Positions 1-10,377 of a stretch of DNA of 64,000 nucleotides are shown here, one piece after another (within the stretch, counting starts at the first letter, position 1; the number at the start of each line of letters is the position of its first letter). The DNA is taken from positions 558,001-622,000 of the forward strand of contig OY723258.1 in assembly GCA_963210315.1 (NCBI GenBank), read 5' to 3'. Source of the DNA: Rhynchopus euleeides (Eukaryota; Euglenozoa; Diplonemea; Diplonemida; Diplonemidae). The translations under genes were made by a program, and so were the position numbers. The notes beneath the pieces are model-generated. The model was not told where the DNA came from and ran no database searches. It was given only the letters and a program-made list of their open reading frames with translations.

Positions 1-2581
1 GCCTTGCCACTGCATCGCGGAAGACAGCCACCGCAGCAGCAACATCGCCTGCTGCGATCTGTATCCTGCAGGACGCCAGCCACGACGCGCAGGGGACTCC
101 CGAAGGAGATAGGGGTGAGGCGCTCTCAGTGAAGGGGTTGTTCGCCCCCACGGCGCGTGAGCTGAGGGCTGCCAGGCTCGATGCAAGGTCAGGAAGGCCT
201 CTCCGGCAGAGCAGGCGCATCACAGAGGGGGATGTGTTGCGGCAGTCGTACCTCGGGGAGATGCTGGAGAGGAGCTTGCGGGTGTCGGGGAGTCGGGGGG
301 ATGCGAGGATCCCCCGCACGACAGATCCGAAGTGGTTTGCGCTCCGCGCCCACACCTCGTCGCTCTCCGCGCGGGAGGTGCAGAGGACGAACCTGTCGCG
401 CAGCACCGCAGCGATGGTCGACCTCTCTGAGATGGACGCGGTTTTCTCCAGAACCCCATTGACTGTCAGAGAGCAGATATGCCCCCCACTAACAAACAAC
501 AGACACCGCCCCGCCCACGCCAGAGAATGCGCCCTGGCCTGCCCAGCGCCCCCTTGGGGCAGGCTGTGTGTCCTGAGTATGTGGAGGCCCCGCGAGGCAC
601 CGTCGGGCCCTGGGCCCGGGAGGGAGGCTATCATCACCCTGCGTGAGGTTGCGATGCCGACGAGGGTGTCGCATGCGACAGCCTCTTCGAAGGACTCATC
701 GGTGTCGAGGGGTGTCGAGGGGCCGTGGGGTTTTCCGGAGGCGAGCCCTTCGAAACCCTCCCAGCCGTTGAGGGAGAGGAGGCGGGTTTTGCCGGTGGGT
801 TCGCGGAAGGTGACCAACACGCTGTCCCCTCCGAGGCAGATCGCGTGGGTCACGCCGGGGAGCTGGGCACGCCGCCCGGCCCATGCGACTTCGCCTGATC
901 CGCTGGCGGAGAGAATCAACAGCTGACCCCCGAGGCGTCCGCAGCAGAATCCTTCGGCAAAATCAGGCGTTTCCGGCGCAGAGTCCGGCTTTCCCGAGGA
1001 GGCGGAGGCTATCGGAAGGGAGGCCCAGTGCGGTTTGCCCGAACCCCCCCTCCCGTTGCACCGCACGGTGACAGCGAGGTGGGACGGCGGGGATGCGAAC
1101 ACAGCGAGCGGGGTGCAGTGCCCCATCGGGCCGCGCTCCCCCTTGGGGACAAAGCGGAGCACCGCGCTCCCCTTCCCCCCGGCTGCGTCCAGAGGATGCG
1201 ACGTGACGACGATTGTGTTCTTCCCCTCGAGTGTGACGGAGTAGACCCCGCCCGTCGCAGTGCTGTGCGCCAGATCCGGGGTGTGCCAATAGCTGAGAGG
1301 CGTCGGCAGCGTCGTGTGGAGGGGCAGCGCGACACCCCTCGTCCCTGCGACAGACCTGAGGTGGAAGAGGGCGAGGGAGCGGCCCTCGCCTGACCCGAGG
1401 TCCGAGCCGTGGAAGAGGAAATATGGAGCCGAGGGGTGCATGTGGCATGCGAGGGATCTCCCCAAGGAGGTGAGCCCGCGCGATTCGTAGCTGGCGCACG
1501 ACTTGGGGAGGGAGGCGTTGCCGTGGCGGCCGCCGCTCCTCACGGGGAGCTGGAAGGGCGCGGTGTTCTCGCACTCCTCCAGAAGGCTGAACGCCTTTGC
1601 GTTCGGCGTGAATTTTATCGCGCCCCCTTTTTTCCCAGATTTCAGCCGCTTCGGCAGCGGGTTCGACGCCCCCTCCGGCAGGGTCGGGTCAGCATGCAGC
1701 GATATGTACCTCCCTTTGTGGTCGAGGCAGAAGAGGAAATCCGATTTGAGTGTGTTGAAATGCGCATCCCGGAAATAGGACCCCGGTTCGAAGAAATCCC
1801 GCAGCTTGTTCGGCGCACCGGGTATGCTGATGTCGTAATACACAATCAAGCCATGCTCTGCGACGAGCATCAGGCGGACATCACTGTAGAGCCCGTCGCC
1901 CCCCCTGGCCCTCCTCCCTTTAGCTGCCTTCGCCTTGCGTGGGGATGACTCCAGCACATTGCCCCCTTGGTGGAACTGCAGGCTGCAGAAGACGTGAACC
2001 CCGTCCTTTGCCTTCTCACTCTGGATGACGTTGTACAGCCGGGTGCTGAAGATGTCGAAGATGCGGACAGTCCCGTCCGTCGCCCCGCAGCCCACCAGGG
2101 GAAGGGTCGGGTGGACTGCAATCGCAGAGATGCTGGACTTATGCCCCGGGTAGCTGATGGGTTTTTTGTTCTGCGAGAAGAGGTTGATGCACTGCGCGGT
2201 GTGAGATTTCGTCCTGGCGTAAACCAGGAGGTGGAAGCGGGATATCGCGAGGGCGCATGCGACGAAGGGGCGTGCGTCTGCGGGTTTTATCGGCGAGTGT
2301 TCCGACAGGACATGCCCATCCGTGGTGTCGATCACCACGACAGACCCGTCCGCCATGCACACAACCAGCGCATTCCGTATCCCAAGGAACAGGAGGTTCT
2401 GGGGGGCCATGCGGAGGGGAAACACGCCCACCTCACTTCCCCCTTCCACATCGTATTCAACCACACTGCCTTTGAACCCGAGATAGACGCTGGGCAGCGT
2501 GGGGTGGAAGCAGGCGCAGAGGACATCTTTCGCACGCTGCCCCGGCGGGAGCTGCACGCTGGTGAACGGAGCGATCTCCAT
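1..2581 (-). CDS. WD40 beta-propeller coat protein, TSET TTRAY1/TWD40-1-like, 3' end outside window
   Basis: One uninterrupted minus-strand frame runs from the ATG at 2581-2579 to the window edge, giving 860 codons with no stop, so the protein is truncated on the left. The N-terminal third has WD40 character: FHPTLP followed by a short blade, then AVHPTLPLVGCGATDGTVR with FDI. Later parts are less repetitive, and the last ~150 residues look helical (SPSVMRLLCRRGLPDLASSL, then AAVAVFRDAV). This propeller-then-solenoid order is that of coatomer and TSET large subunits, which build vesicle coats on endomembranes. The order and spacing of motifs remind me most of plant TWD40-1 (TTRAY1), but I could not align it. 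A plausible acceptor, CTTACAG, ends at 2627, just upstream of the ATG. Alternatives are alpha/beta'-COP or another propeller-solenoid protein. The ORF itself is certain; the subfamily is not. Confidence 0.8.
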   Translation of the reverse strand, partial: MEIAPFTSVQLPPGQRAKDVLCACFHPTLPSVYLGFKGSVVEYDVEGGSEVGVFPLRMAPQNLLFLGIRNALVVCMADGSVVVIDTTDGHVLSEHSPIKPADARPFVACALAISRFHLLVYARTKSHTAQCINLFSQNKKPISYPGHKSSISAIAVHPTLPLVGCGATDGTVRIFDIFSTRLYNVIQSEKAKDGVHVFCSLQFHQGGNVLESSPRKAKAAKGRRARGGDGLYSDVRLMLVAEHGLIVYYDISIPGAPNKLRDFFEPGSYFRDAHFNTLKSDFLFCLDHKGRYISLHADPTLPEGASNPLPKRLKSGKKGGAIKFTPNAKAFSLLEECENTAPFQLPVRSGGRHGNASLPKSCASYESRGLTSLGRSLACHMHPSAPYFLFHGSDLGSGEGRSLALFHLRSVAGTRGVALPLHTTLPTPLSYWHTPDLAHSTATGGVYSVTLEGKNTIVVTSHPLDAAGGKGSAVLRFVPKGERGPMGHCTPLAVFASPPSHLAVTVRCNGRGGSGKPHWASLPIASASSGKPDSAPETPDFAEGFCCGRLGGQLLILSASGSGEVAWAGRRAQLPGVTHAICLGGDSVLVTFREPTGKTRLLSLNGWEGFEGLASGKPHGPSTPLDTDESFEEAVACDTLVGIATSRRVMIASLPGPGPDGASRGLHILRTHSLPQGGAGQARAHSLAWAGRCLLFVSGGHICSLTVNGVLEKTASISERSTIAAVLRDRFVLCTSRAESDEVWARSANHFGSVVRGILASPRLPDTRKLLSSISPRYDCRNTSPSVMRLLCRRGLPDLASSLAALSSRAVGANNPFTESASPLSPSGVPCASWLASCRIQIAAGDVAAAVAVFRDAVAR

Positions 2582-3219
2582 TGTTTGTCACACCCCCACC
2601 CCCACCCCACCGCCGCGTTCGCCCCTCTGTAAGCCCCCCCGTTTCGCTGTGCGTTGTGTAGAAGGGGGTGGGGGGTGGGGAAGGGGAAGGGGGAGGGCCC
2701 TGTCCTGTCCTGTCGGGTTTGAAGGGTGGTGTGGGGGGGTGGCGGAGAGGAGGTTTGCGCTTGGGCATGCTAGTAGCAAATAGAGTGAGGGTGGGGGCGG
2801 GGTGGTGAGGTGGTGGAGTGGGTGTGTGTTCGATTTGCCTCTCTCTCAACTCTCTCTCTCTTTCCGCCAAACCCATGCCATTTCTCCCCTCAAAAATGAC
2901 TCGCCCATATTCGGATGATCATTAATTTGTTCTTTTGCCGAAACTGAAGAATGGGGGGTCTTCTCCCCACACACAAAGGCATTCTTCCCTTTCCCCCCCC
3001 TCGGCAACACACCACCGCATTTTGTTTACCTCTTTTGACTTCAGTCGATAGTCAAAAGGAAGTGCATTTGTCGCAAAGGGCAGCCAGGCCTCTGTGACAC
3101 GTTGCCACGCGCAGTGCAGAACAGCACAGGCCCCCCCTCGGCACTGCTGGTGCCGAACAGTCGCTGAATCCCCCCCCAGTGGCTGGCTTAACGCCGGGGT
3201 ACTGTAAGCAGGGGGCTGG

Positions 3220-3255
<36 letters not shown>

Positions 3256-3363
3256 CTCCCCGCGGGCTGAGGTCAGGCTGGCGACCCAGGTTTTCAGGGT
3301 GACACCAGGATTTTCTCGAAATTTTGGGTGACCCCCACCCTGGTCGGGGGGGGGGGGGGGGTA
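2582..3363. other. Intergenic, G-tract rich
   Basis: I see no coding region here. The stretch holds purine/pyrimidine-skewed sequence upstream of the WD40 gene, a small hairpin at about 3040-3060 (CTTTTGACT facing AGTCAAAAG), a run of 34 consecutive G at 3222-3255, and another G run that ends at the TA (3362-3363) bordering the first TIR element. Confidence 0.7.
3222..3255 (+). repeat. 34-nt uninterrupted poly-G run
   Basis: The longest homopolymer in the window. Many others of 12-21 G or C occur (3345-3361, 4513-4528, 13731-13751, 14834-14849), mostly at element borders. Such runs can form G-quadruplexes, and their exact lengths are unreliable in assemblies. Confidence 0.95.
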
Positions 3364-4510
3364 GGGGGGGTCAAATGCCACCCTTTTACGTGGACAAACA
3401 CGATTTTTCAAAAAACCGGCGCAGAGGCCCCAAAGCCCCCGTAAACCCTCCAAACCCCCCCAGATCGGTCCGGAAACCCATCGAACCCCACTTTTCCACC
3501 ATTCCGGGCACCTCAGGTGCCCGAATTGGGGTACCTAAATTTTGTGCCACCGTTTGGTACCGTACAGTGCCACTGTGTGGGAGGTTGGAAAAGAAAATGC
3601 CCCAACACACCACATCTGAGGGTTGCAATGCATGTTGCTTGCCAACCACGTCATCCGGTGGGTGTCAGGCGCTATGTAGGTGGCATTAGCCAGGTCTTCG
3701 ATGTGTTCTGGCTTGTATATATACCTCCCTGCCACCATGCACCGGGAGGCTGCCTGTAGGTACGGAACAGTCCAGATGGTCGTGTGATTCCTGTGCAGCA
3801 GTGCTCCACAACCGGGATGTGTTGACAACGACTGTTGCAACACGAGCTGTACATTCCGGGAACACATGAAGTGCGCTGTCGTGGTACCCATTGTGCCAGA
3901 ATTGGTAGTTGCTGCGGTCTACTTTGCCTGGCCCAAGAGCACTGGTACTGAACGGTGCAATATGCGTGGCGAGGTGAATACAACGGAAGCGCGCAAAGTC
4001 AATACAGCTCTCGGATGGCGGGTGGTGGTGCCACTAGTGTGTGACGTTCACTCGAGGATACAACGCATCACAATGAATCAGCAACCGTGGACCGAGTACA
4101 ATACGCTCTCTGTGGCTGGTGTGGGGGACAAAGGCAGTGCCTGTGCCGCAGGCAGGGAGGTATATATACAAGCCAGAACACATCGAAGACCTGGCTAATG
4201 CCACCTACATAGCGCCTGACACCCACCGGATGACGTGGTTGGCAAGCAACATGCATTGCAACCCTCAGATGTGGTGTGTTGGGGCATTTTCTTTTCCAAC
4301 CTCCCACACAGTGGCACTGTACGGTACCAAACGGTGGCACAAAATTTAGGTACCCCAATTCGGGCACCTGAGGTGCCCGGAATGGTGGAAAAGTGGGGTT
4401 CGATGGGTTTCCGGACCGATCTGGGGGGGTTTGGAGGGTTTACGGGGGCTTTGGGGCCTCTGCGCCGGTTTTTTGAAAAATCGTGTTTGTCACCCCCATT
4501 TGACCCCCCC
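3364..4510. mobile_element. TA-flanked TIR element A, non-autonomous, ~345-bp inverted arms
   Basis: Arms at about 3391-3733 and 4145-4490 are nearly perfect inverted copies. For example, GGCACCTCAGGTGCCCGAAT on the left reappears reverse-complemented on the right. The outer ends read GGGGGGGTCAAATG and CATTTGACCCCCCC, bordered by TA at 3362-3363 and 4511-4512, which fits a TA target-site duplication of Tc1/mariner/pogo type. The ~410-bp centre has no convincing gene. The short ORFs in the two arms are mirror images of one another and are not genes. Confidence 0.85.
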
Positions 4511-4810
4511 TAGGGGGGGGGGGGGGGGTAGGGGGGGTCATAAGCCCGTACAAAACCAAAATTTTCGACATACCATCAGAGCCGCCCTAATACCTGATCT
4601 GACCCGAAAATCCGACCCATACCCCCCCGGAAACTGTCTGGGGCCCACTTGTGACACCTGATACGCACTTTTGTGATGATTTTTTGGGGTCCTAAAAAAT
4701 GTACCTCAGTTTCGTACCTTGCCTTTGTACCTGAACCACTCCCGACCGCATTATTTCGTTCTTTGCAAGGGAAGGGTGTCACTACGCTCACTCAGCACGC
4801 CGAGCAACAC

Positions 4811-5398
4811 ATGCCGCGTGCCCAGGGCCTCGCAGAGGTGTCAGATGCTGCTGCAGAGGAGTACCTTGCTCGAAAGACGCTCGCCAAACGGGAGATGTGC
4901 GGGGTCTCGGCAGAGAGCGTTGTGGCAGACCTGCGTAAAAAGAAAACGGCACACGACATCGGTGAGGCGACATTATTTCGGGCGCTCCGTCGGGCTGGGT
5001 ACGTAGGAGAGCGAGTGGGACGTGGTGACGACAGATATATGCAGTGGTGCATCAACTGCACGCACGTGCGGGAAAAGCGGCGTTCCTTGCTAGCCAAGAA
5101 AGATGTCACCTGCACTCCTACTCCTCCCACTCGTCCTGCTCCTACCCCCACACCAACTGATACGGGCAGTGAGAGTGATGGCAGCTCCAGAGCAGCAGAT
5201 GATCTAGGAAGCAATGAGCGGGTCAGCCGGGCAGACTACCTCAGTCTGTACCGGAAGTACGAAGCGTTGCGGGCCCGCCACCACCGCCTCCAGGAGAGGA
5301 CCCGAGGGTTGAGAGTAGGGTTGTACAACGCCAGGGGAGGGTATTCCCCTGGCGTTGAGACATCCGGCGACCTTGCGGTCGCACTGTGTGGGGGCTGA
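4811..5398 (+). CDS. Element B internal ORF 1, hypothetical basic/coiled protein
   Basis: The first Met outside the inverted arm is at 4811. The 195-residue product starts MPRAQGLAEVSDAAAEEYLA. It has a helix-rich, possibly HTH-like N-terminal half (ATLFRALRRAGY), a Pro/Thr-rich linker (TPTPPTRPAPTPTPT), then a basic helical segment (YLSLYRKYEALRARHHRLQE). The frame is also open upstream into the arm to 4673. I do not recognise the family. It may be spliced to ORF 2, because a good acceptor (CCTTCACAG) ends at 5569 in frame with that ORF, although the donor is unclear. A DNA-binding accessory protein of the transposon is a reasonable guess and no more. Confidence 0.45.
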   Translation: MPRAQGLAEVSDAAAEEYLARKTLAKREMCGVSAESVVADLRKKKTAHDIGEATLFRALRRAGYVGERVGRGDDRYMQWCINCTHVREKRRSLLAKKDVTCTPTPPTRPAPTPTPTDTGSESDGSSRAADDLGSNERVSRADYLSLYRKYEALRARHHRLQERTRGLRVGLYNARGGYSPGVETSGDLAVALCGG

Positions 5399-5569
5399 GT
5401 CGGCAGGCAGATGCCGATCCAATGACCTTGTTGAGTCCCCACATGGTACACTCTCATACGTGTTGTCGAGACTGCGTGGTGTGCATATCCTGCGGGGCGC
5501 AAATTACACAGTCATTACACAGCCACTTCGGCTCTCAGGGCGTACAATATCCCAATCGTGCCTTCACAG

Positions 5570-5827
5570 GCTAAGATCGACGAAGCAAAAGCATCTACAA
5601 CGCTGCCTACTAATGCCGATGCAGCCTCCCAGGCGTACGAAGTACTCACAATGACCCATATGCGATCGAAGTACTACACCCAGAAGGTGGCTGAACTCAT
5701 TCTGCTGACGCAACAACACAACATTTCCACTAATCAGGTCAAGAAAGACCTTGCCGAGGCACTGGGGAAGGCAACATGGGTGCCACCTGAGCCAGAACCA
5801 CCGCAGAAAAGGCAAAGAACGAAATAA
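5570..5827 (+). CDS. Element B internal ORF 2 / possible second exon
   Basis: This open frame has no ATG near its start; the frame opens with GTG at 5558 and an acceptor CCTTCACAG ends at 5569. The translation begins AKIDEAKASTTLPTNADAAS, continues with a helical region (KVAELILLTQQHNISTNQVK), and ends in a basic tail PPQKRQRTK resembling a nuclear localisation signal. It is most simply the 3' exon of the gene whose first part lies at 4811-5398. The stop codon coincides with entry into the right inverted arm. Function unknown. Confidence 0.4.
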   Translation, partial: AKIDEAKASTTLPTNADAASQAYEVLTMTHMRSKYYTQKVAELILLTQQHNISTNQVKKDLAEALGKATWVPPEPEPPQKRQRTK

Positions 5828-6060
5828 TGCGGTCGGGAGTGGTTCAGGTACAAAGGCAAGGTACGAAACTGAGGTACATTTTTTAGGACCCCAAAAAATC
5901 ATCACAAAAGTGCGTATCAGGTGTCACAAGTGGGCCCCAGACAGTTTCCGGGGGGGTATGGGTCGGATTTTCGGGTCAGATCAGGTATTAGGGCGGTTCT
6001 GATGGTATGTTGAAAATTTTGGTTTTCGTACGTTTTTAGGGGGGCTTATGACCCCCCCTA

Positions 6061-6942
6061 GGGCAGTGAAGATACTATTCGCGAATAATTCGTGATCTCC
6101 GATTTTCAGAGTTACATATTCGAATAATATTCGTATTCGAATACGAATAATGGCATTATTCGCGAATAAATGGCCATGTGTTATTCGGTCATTATTCGTG
6201 AAGTTTCTGTGGGTTTGTGTAGGGGCAGAGGCGTCAGACCACGTGTATTCCAGTGCAAACCGAGGGAAAGCGCCGCAGAGCGCCTCAGGCTCTGCTTTCC
6301 TCATGAATCATCACACGTATGTCTGACCGTACGGCACACAGGTGTGGTGATCTCCATGAGTGAGGTGCTGCCGATGCAAAGAGGTCTCCACCACAGGGAT
6401 CTTGAAGGAGGCAGTTGCTATCCTGCCAGTCACCAACTGCACAACAGGAACAGCATAAAGCACGCACAATGTATCCCAGGTTCGGGCACCGGGGTAGTGC
6501 TTCCACCTTTGAGTGACCCAGGCGGTTCCGCTCCCTCCACGCAAGTTCGGTAGGGATCGCGGATGACGATTTCCCCATCAGGTACAGCCCCGTGGTGCAA
6601 CAGCGGCCGCCTGGCACCATAATGGTCCCACCAGCGCGACGGTGCTCACTTCCCTTAGCGCTTTGTGTCTTCAATGCACGGTGCAGCGTACTCCTCCAGG
6701 CACTGCAGATGATGATTCTCGGCGTCGCATCATCACAATGTAGTGATTCCAGGCCCCTCAGGGCACACTGGGGTCGTGGGCTGCGCCCACGACCCCAGTG
6801 TGGGCAGTAGGTCCCTATTCCTAGTAGAGAAACCCCAGTAAAACCCCACGAATAATTCGCGAATTATTCGTGGCGAAAATTTTTCGAGAAATTATTCGAA
6901 TAATATTCGTATTCGAATAACACGAATTTTTAATCACTGCCC
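6061..6942. mobile_element. TA-flanked element C with AT-rich inverted ends
   Basis: The ends read GGGCAGTGA and TCACTGCCC and are bordered by TA (6059-6060 and 6943-6944). The left TA is shared with element B, so one inserted exactly at the edge of the other. Just inside both ends are AT-rich palindromic motifs of the type ATTCGAATAATATTCGTATT and GCGAATAATTCG. The interior has no convincing gene. It contains a perfect 16-bp-stem hairpin around 6764-6802 (CACTGGGGTCGTGGGC against its complement). Confidence 0.75.
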
Positions 6943-7202
6943 TAGGGGGGGGGGGGGTCCCTCACAAAGTGGGGGACAGGGGGGGGGGGGTACACTGGCT
7001 ACCTCCCGCACCTGTAGGAAAGGACCCCCCCCCCCTTGTACCTGTACAGGGGGGGGTACTTTTACCCAATTGGCATTTCCCAGTAAGTGGTGTCAATAGG
7101 CACCCCATGGCCAAAATGACCCCACCACAATCCGCACGGATCCCAAATTTGGGGGAAGGTCATTAAAGATTTCCCCGCCCCCTCGCTCCACGTTGCTAAC
7201 TA

Positions 7203-8835
7203 TTCTACCACTCCAGGAGGTCATTCTCAGTACAAGAGGACAGTGTCAGTCCAGGAGGACTTTCTCAGGACAGGACTCCTCTAAGTACAGCACTCCTCTC
7301 AGGACAGCACTCCTCTTAGTACAGGAGGACTTTCTCAGGACAGGACTCCTTACAGTCCAGGAGGACCTTCTCAGTACAGGACTCTTGAAAAACCGAGAAT
7401 CTGCCCCCCCCAGAAGTCACATAGCATTTGCAAGATTTCCTCCTCCAACCAGCGAAAAGACCAAAAATGGCCAAAAAAACCGGTTTTTCTGCGTAGTACA
7501 GGACTCCTCTCAGTACAGGAGAAGGAGTCCAGGAGGACCTTCTCAGTACAGGACTCCTCTCAGTACAGGAGAACTATCTCAGTACAGGACTCCTCTCAGG
7601 ACAGCACTCCTCTTAGTACAGGAGGACTTTCTCAGTACGGGACTCCTCTCAGGACAGGACTCCTTACAGTCCAGGAGGACCTTCTCAGTACAGCACTCCT
7701 CTCAGTACCGGAGGACTTTCTCAGGACAGGACTCCTCTAAGCACAGCACTCCTCTCAGGACAGCACTCCTCTTAGTACAGGAGGACTTTCTCAGTACGGG
7801 ACTCCTCTCAGGACAGGACTCCTTACAGTCCAGGAGGACCTTCTCAGTACAGCACTCCTCTCAGTACCGGAGGACTTTCTCAGGACAGGACTCCTCTAAG
7901 CACAGCACTCCTCTCAGGACAGCACTCCTCTTAGTACAGGAGGACTTTCTCAGTACGGGACTCCTCTCAGGACAGGACTGCTTACAGTCCAGGAGGACCT
8001 TCTCAGTACAGGACTCCTCTCAGTGCAGGACTCCTCTCAGTACAGGAGAACTATCTCAGTACAGGACTCCTCTCAGGACAGGAGGACCTTCTCAGTACAG
8101 GACTCCTCTCAGTACAGGAGAACTATCTCAGTACAGGACTCCTCTCAGGACAGGAGGACCTTCTCAGTACAGGACTCCTGAAAAACCGAGAATCTGCCCC
8201 CCCCCCCAGAAGTCACATAGCATTTGCAAGATTTCCTCCTCCAACCAGCGAAAAGACCAAAATGGCCAAAAAACCGGTTTTTCTGCGTAGTACAGGACTC
8301 CTCTCAGTACAGGAGGACCTTCTCAGGACAGGACTCCTCTCAGGACAGCACTCCTCTTAGTACAGGAGGACTTTCTCAGTACAGCACTCCTCTCAGTACA
8401 GGAGGACTTTCTCAGGACAGGACTCCTCTAAGTACAGGACTCCTCTCAGGACAGCACTCCTCTTAGTACAGGAGGACTTACTCAGTACAGGACTCCTCTC
8501 AGTACAGGAGGACTTTCTCAGTACGGGAATCCTCTCAGTACAGGACTCCTTACAGTCCAGGAGGACCTTCTCAGTACAGGACTCCTGAAAAACCGAGAAT
8601 CTGCCCCCCCAGAAGTCACATAGCATTTGCAAGATTTCCTCCTCCGACCAGCAAAAAGACCAAAAATGGCCAAAAAACCGGTTTTTCTGCGTAGTACAGG
8701 ACTCCTCTTAGTACAGGAGGACCTTCTCAGGACAGGACTCCTCGCAGCACAGCACTCCTCTCAGTCCAGGAAGACTTTCTCAGTACAAGAGGACTCTCTC
8801 ACAGGCGGTCATTCTCAGTACAGGTACACCTATCA
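7203..8835. repeat. Degenerate minisatellite of ~17-20-bp units with interspersed 110-bp block
   Basis: Tandem variants of CTCAGTACAGGACTCCT and CAGTACAGGAGGACTTTCT fill this tract. A second block of about 110 bp (GAAAAACCGAGAATCTGCCC through CAAAAAACCGGTTTTTCTG) is inserted three times, at about 7386-7498, 8178-8290 and 8587-8696. A diverged relative lies near 8998-9110. The long ORF across the tract translates only the repeat and is not a gene. Confidence 0.9.
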
Positions 8836-9907
8836 GGAAGGGCTGCCCAGGCAGAAAACTGAGTGACGCGTTTAATTGCCCAAAACAAGCTCAAAACCCA
8901 AGAATTCCTTCGAAAACGGGCTCAAAAGTGAAAAATAGGACTTTCCGAAAAAAAAATCGAAAAGGTCCCCTTAGCAGAAGTAGGATTATTGGACCCAGAA
9001 ACCGAGAATCCGGGACCAGACCCCCCCTCCAGGGACCACCTGGGGCCGGGCGGTTTTGACCCCCCCAACCAGCGAAAAGGCCAAAAATGACCAAAAAACC
9101 GGTTTTTCTGTTTGCCATTTAAATAATTACTACGGAGGGTGTCCTAAATTTAGGAAATTTTTGAAATTTTTGGAAAATTTTGGGGGATTTTTTGAAAAAA
9201 TGGCAAAAAAAAGGGTGTGGGGAGTTGGGTCCAGTTTAGCAAAGTCCGTGTATTTGGACGCGGCCCCTCAGATAAGGAAGCCGCGTCTCAGGTGCAGGAT
9301 GTGCGGTGTTGTCGATTTTTCAGGGTTCGACATTCTCGGGCTGGACGGAGAGAAACGGTGGGTGCAACTCTGATCAGAAAAAACTTCAACCGAAAAAACG
9401 GGGTGTAGCTCCCTGACTGACGAGCAGCGGGAGGTGGCGAAGAGAAGCTCCTCATGCGTGGCGGCCTCCCTCGTTCGCGGCGGGTGAGGCATGCGGGGGT
9501 ACGAGAGCGCATTTTTCCTGATTTTCGGATTTTGCTCGAAATTTGCCCTTGTGTCAACCAGTGGCAAAACTTTCGGAAAATCGGGAAAAATCAGGAAAAT
9601 CCGGAGTACCGGACACCCTCCTACGGATTGTAGTTGGATGGAGAACGGTCACCGTGGACTCAGATGTCCCAAAACATGAAATCCTATACACCTAACATGT
9701 CGGGAGCTTGCGTTTTAAAATAGCAAACACACTTTTACCCGGTGTACCCAGCAGAGTACCCTATGGAGCCCCCAGCAGGGGACGGGTGGAAGCAGCAGGT
9801 TACGGTGTGGAAGGGTGGGTCGAGAGGGGGGGGCGGGGGGGGGGGGGGGAGGGTGGGTGGGTTATGACAGCGGGTGGGTTAGAGTAAAAACATTAAAGAT
9901 AAATCTT
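8836..9907. other. Intergenic spacer between minisatellite and element D
   Basis: No gene seen. It contains a diverged copy of the 110-bp block (about 8998-9110), A/T-rich GAAATTTTTG-type runs near 9150-9210 and a G-rich run near 9825-9855. Confidence 0.6.
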
Positions 9908-10377
9908 TACAGGGGGGGGTCAAATAAACGTACTTAGTACTACTATTCGGCGAACGCGCGGGCCTAAATCGACCTCGCCAGAAAATTAATAAATAGTTTG
10001 CGAGCGAATAGACGTACTAAGTACGTCTATTCAACTTTTCCTAAAAACGCTGTTTGCAGGGGCTCTGCGGGGCTGTTTGGTCCACCAGGGGCGCGCTGGT
10101 CACTGCTGTCGTCCGTCTCTCACTTCTTCTGCCTTCCGGTCGAGTATCCGCTCTGTTCTCGTCCTACCACTCGCCCCTCATTTGGTTTCGTACCGTTTTG
10201 ATTTGTATTGCCCCCCCCCCCCCCCTCTGGTGCCCCCCCTGGTTGACATTCTTGTTGAGTTAGTGAAAGCATACACAGTTCATCAGAGCTGTCAGCTTCA
10301 CTGTCGGTGGTTGGTTGGTGCGTTGATGCTTAAAAAAAAGATGTGAAAAAGGCAAGCCACAACCAGCACGCCCCAAC

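Larger units (their letters stand above)
4531..6058. mobile_element. TA-flanked TIR element B with internal ORFs, ~240-bp inverted arms
   Basis: The left arm (4531-4770) and right arm (5810-6058) are inverted copies with outer ends GGGGGGGTCATAAGCCC and GGGCTTATGACCCCCCC. TA borders it at 4529-4530 and 6059-6060. It shares the G7-TCA terminus with element A but differs beyond it, so the two look like sister families. Between the arms is about 1 kb of unique sequence with two plus-strand ORFs, described separately. No DDE catalytic domain is visible, so it probably depends on a transposase supplied elsewhere. Confidence 0.85.

Noticed and set aside
3517-4367. Two near-identical ORFs on opposite strands beginning MPELGYLNFVPP
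   Set aside because: They are the two inverted arms of element A translated in mirror; no independent evidence of coding.
7193-8290. 365-codon ORF rich in QYRTPLSTG
   Set aside because: It translates the minisatellite unit in a frame that happens to lack stops; no non-repeat sequence or start context.
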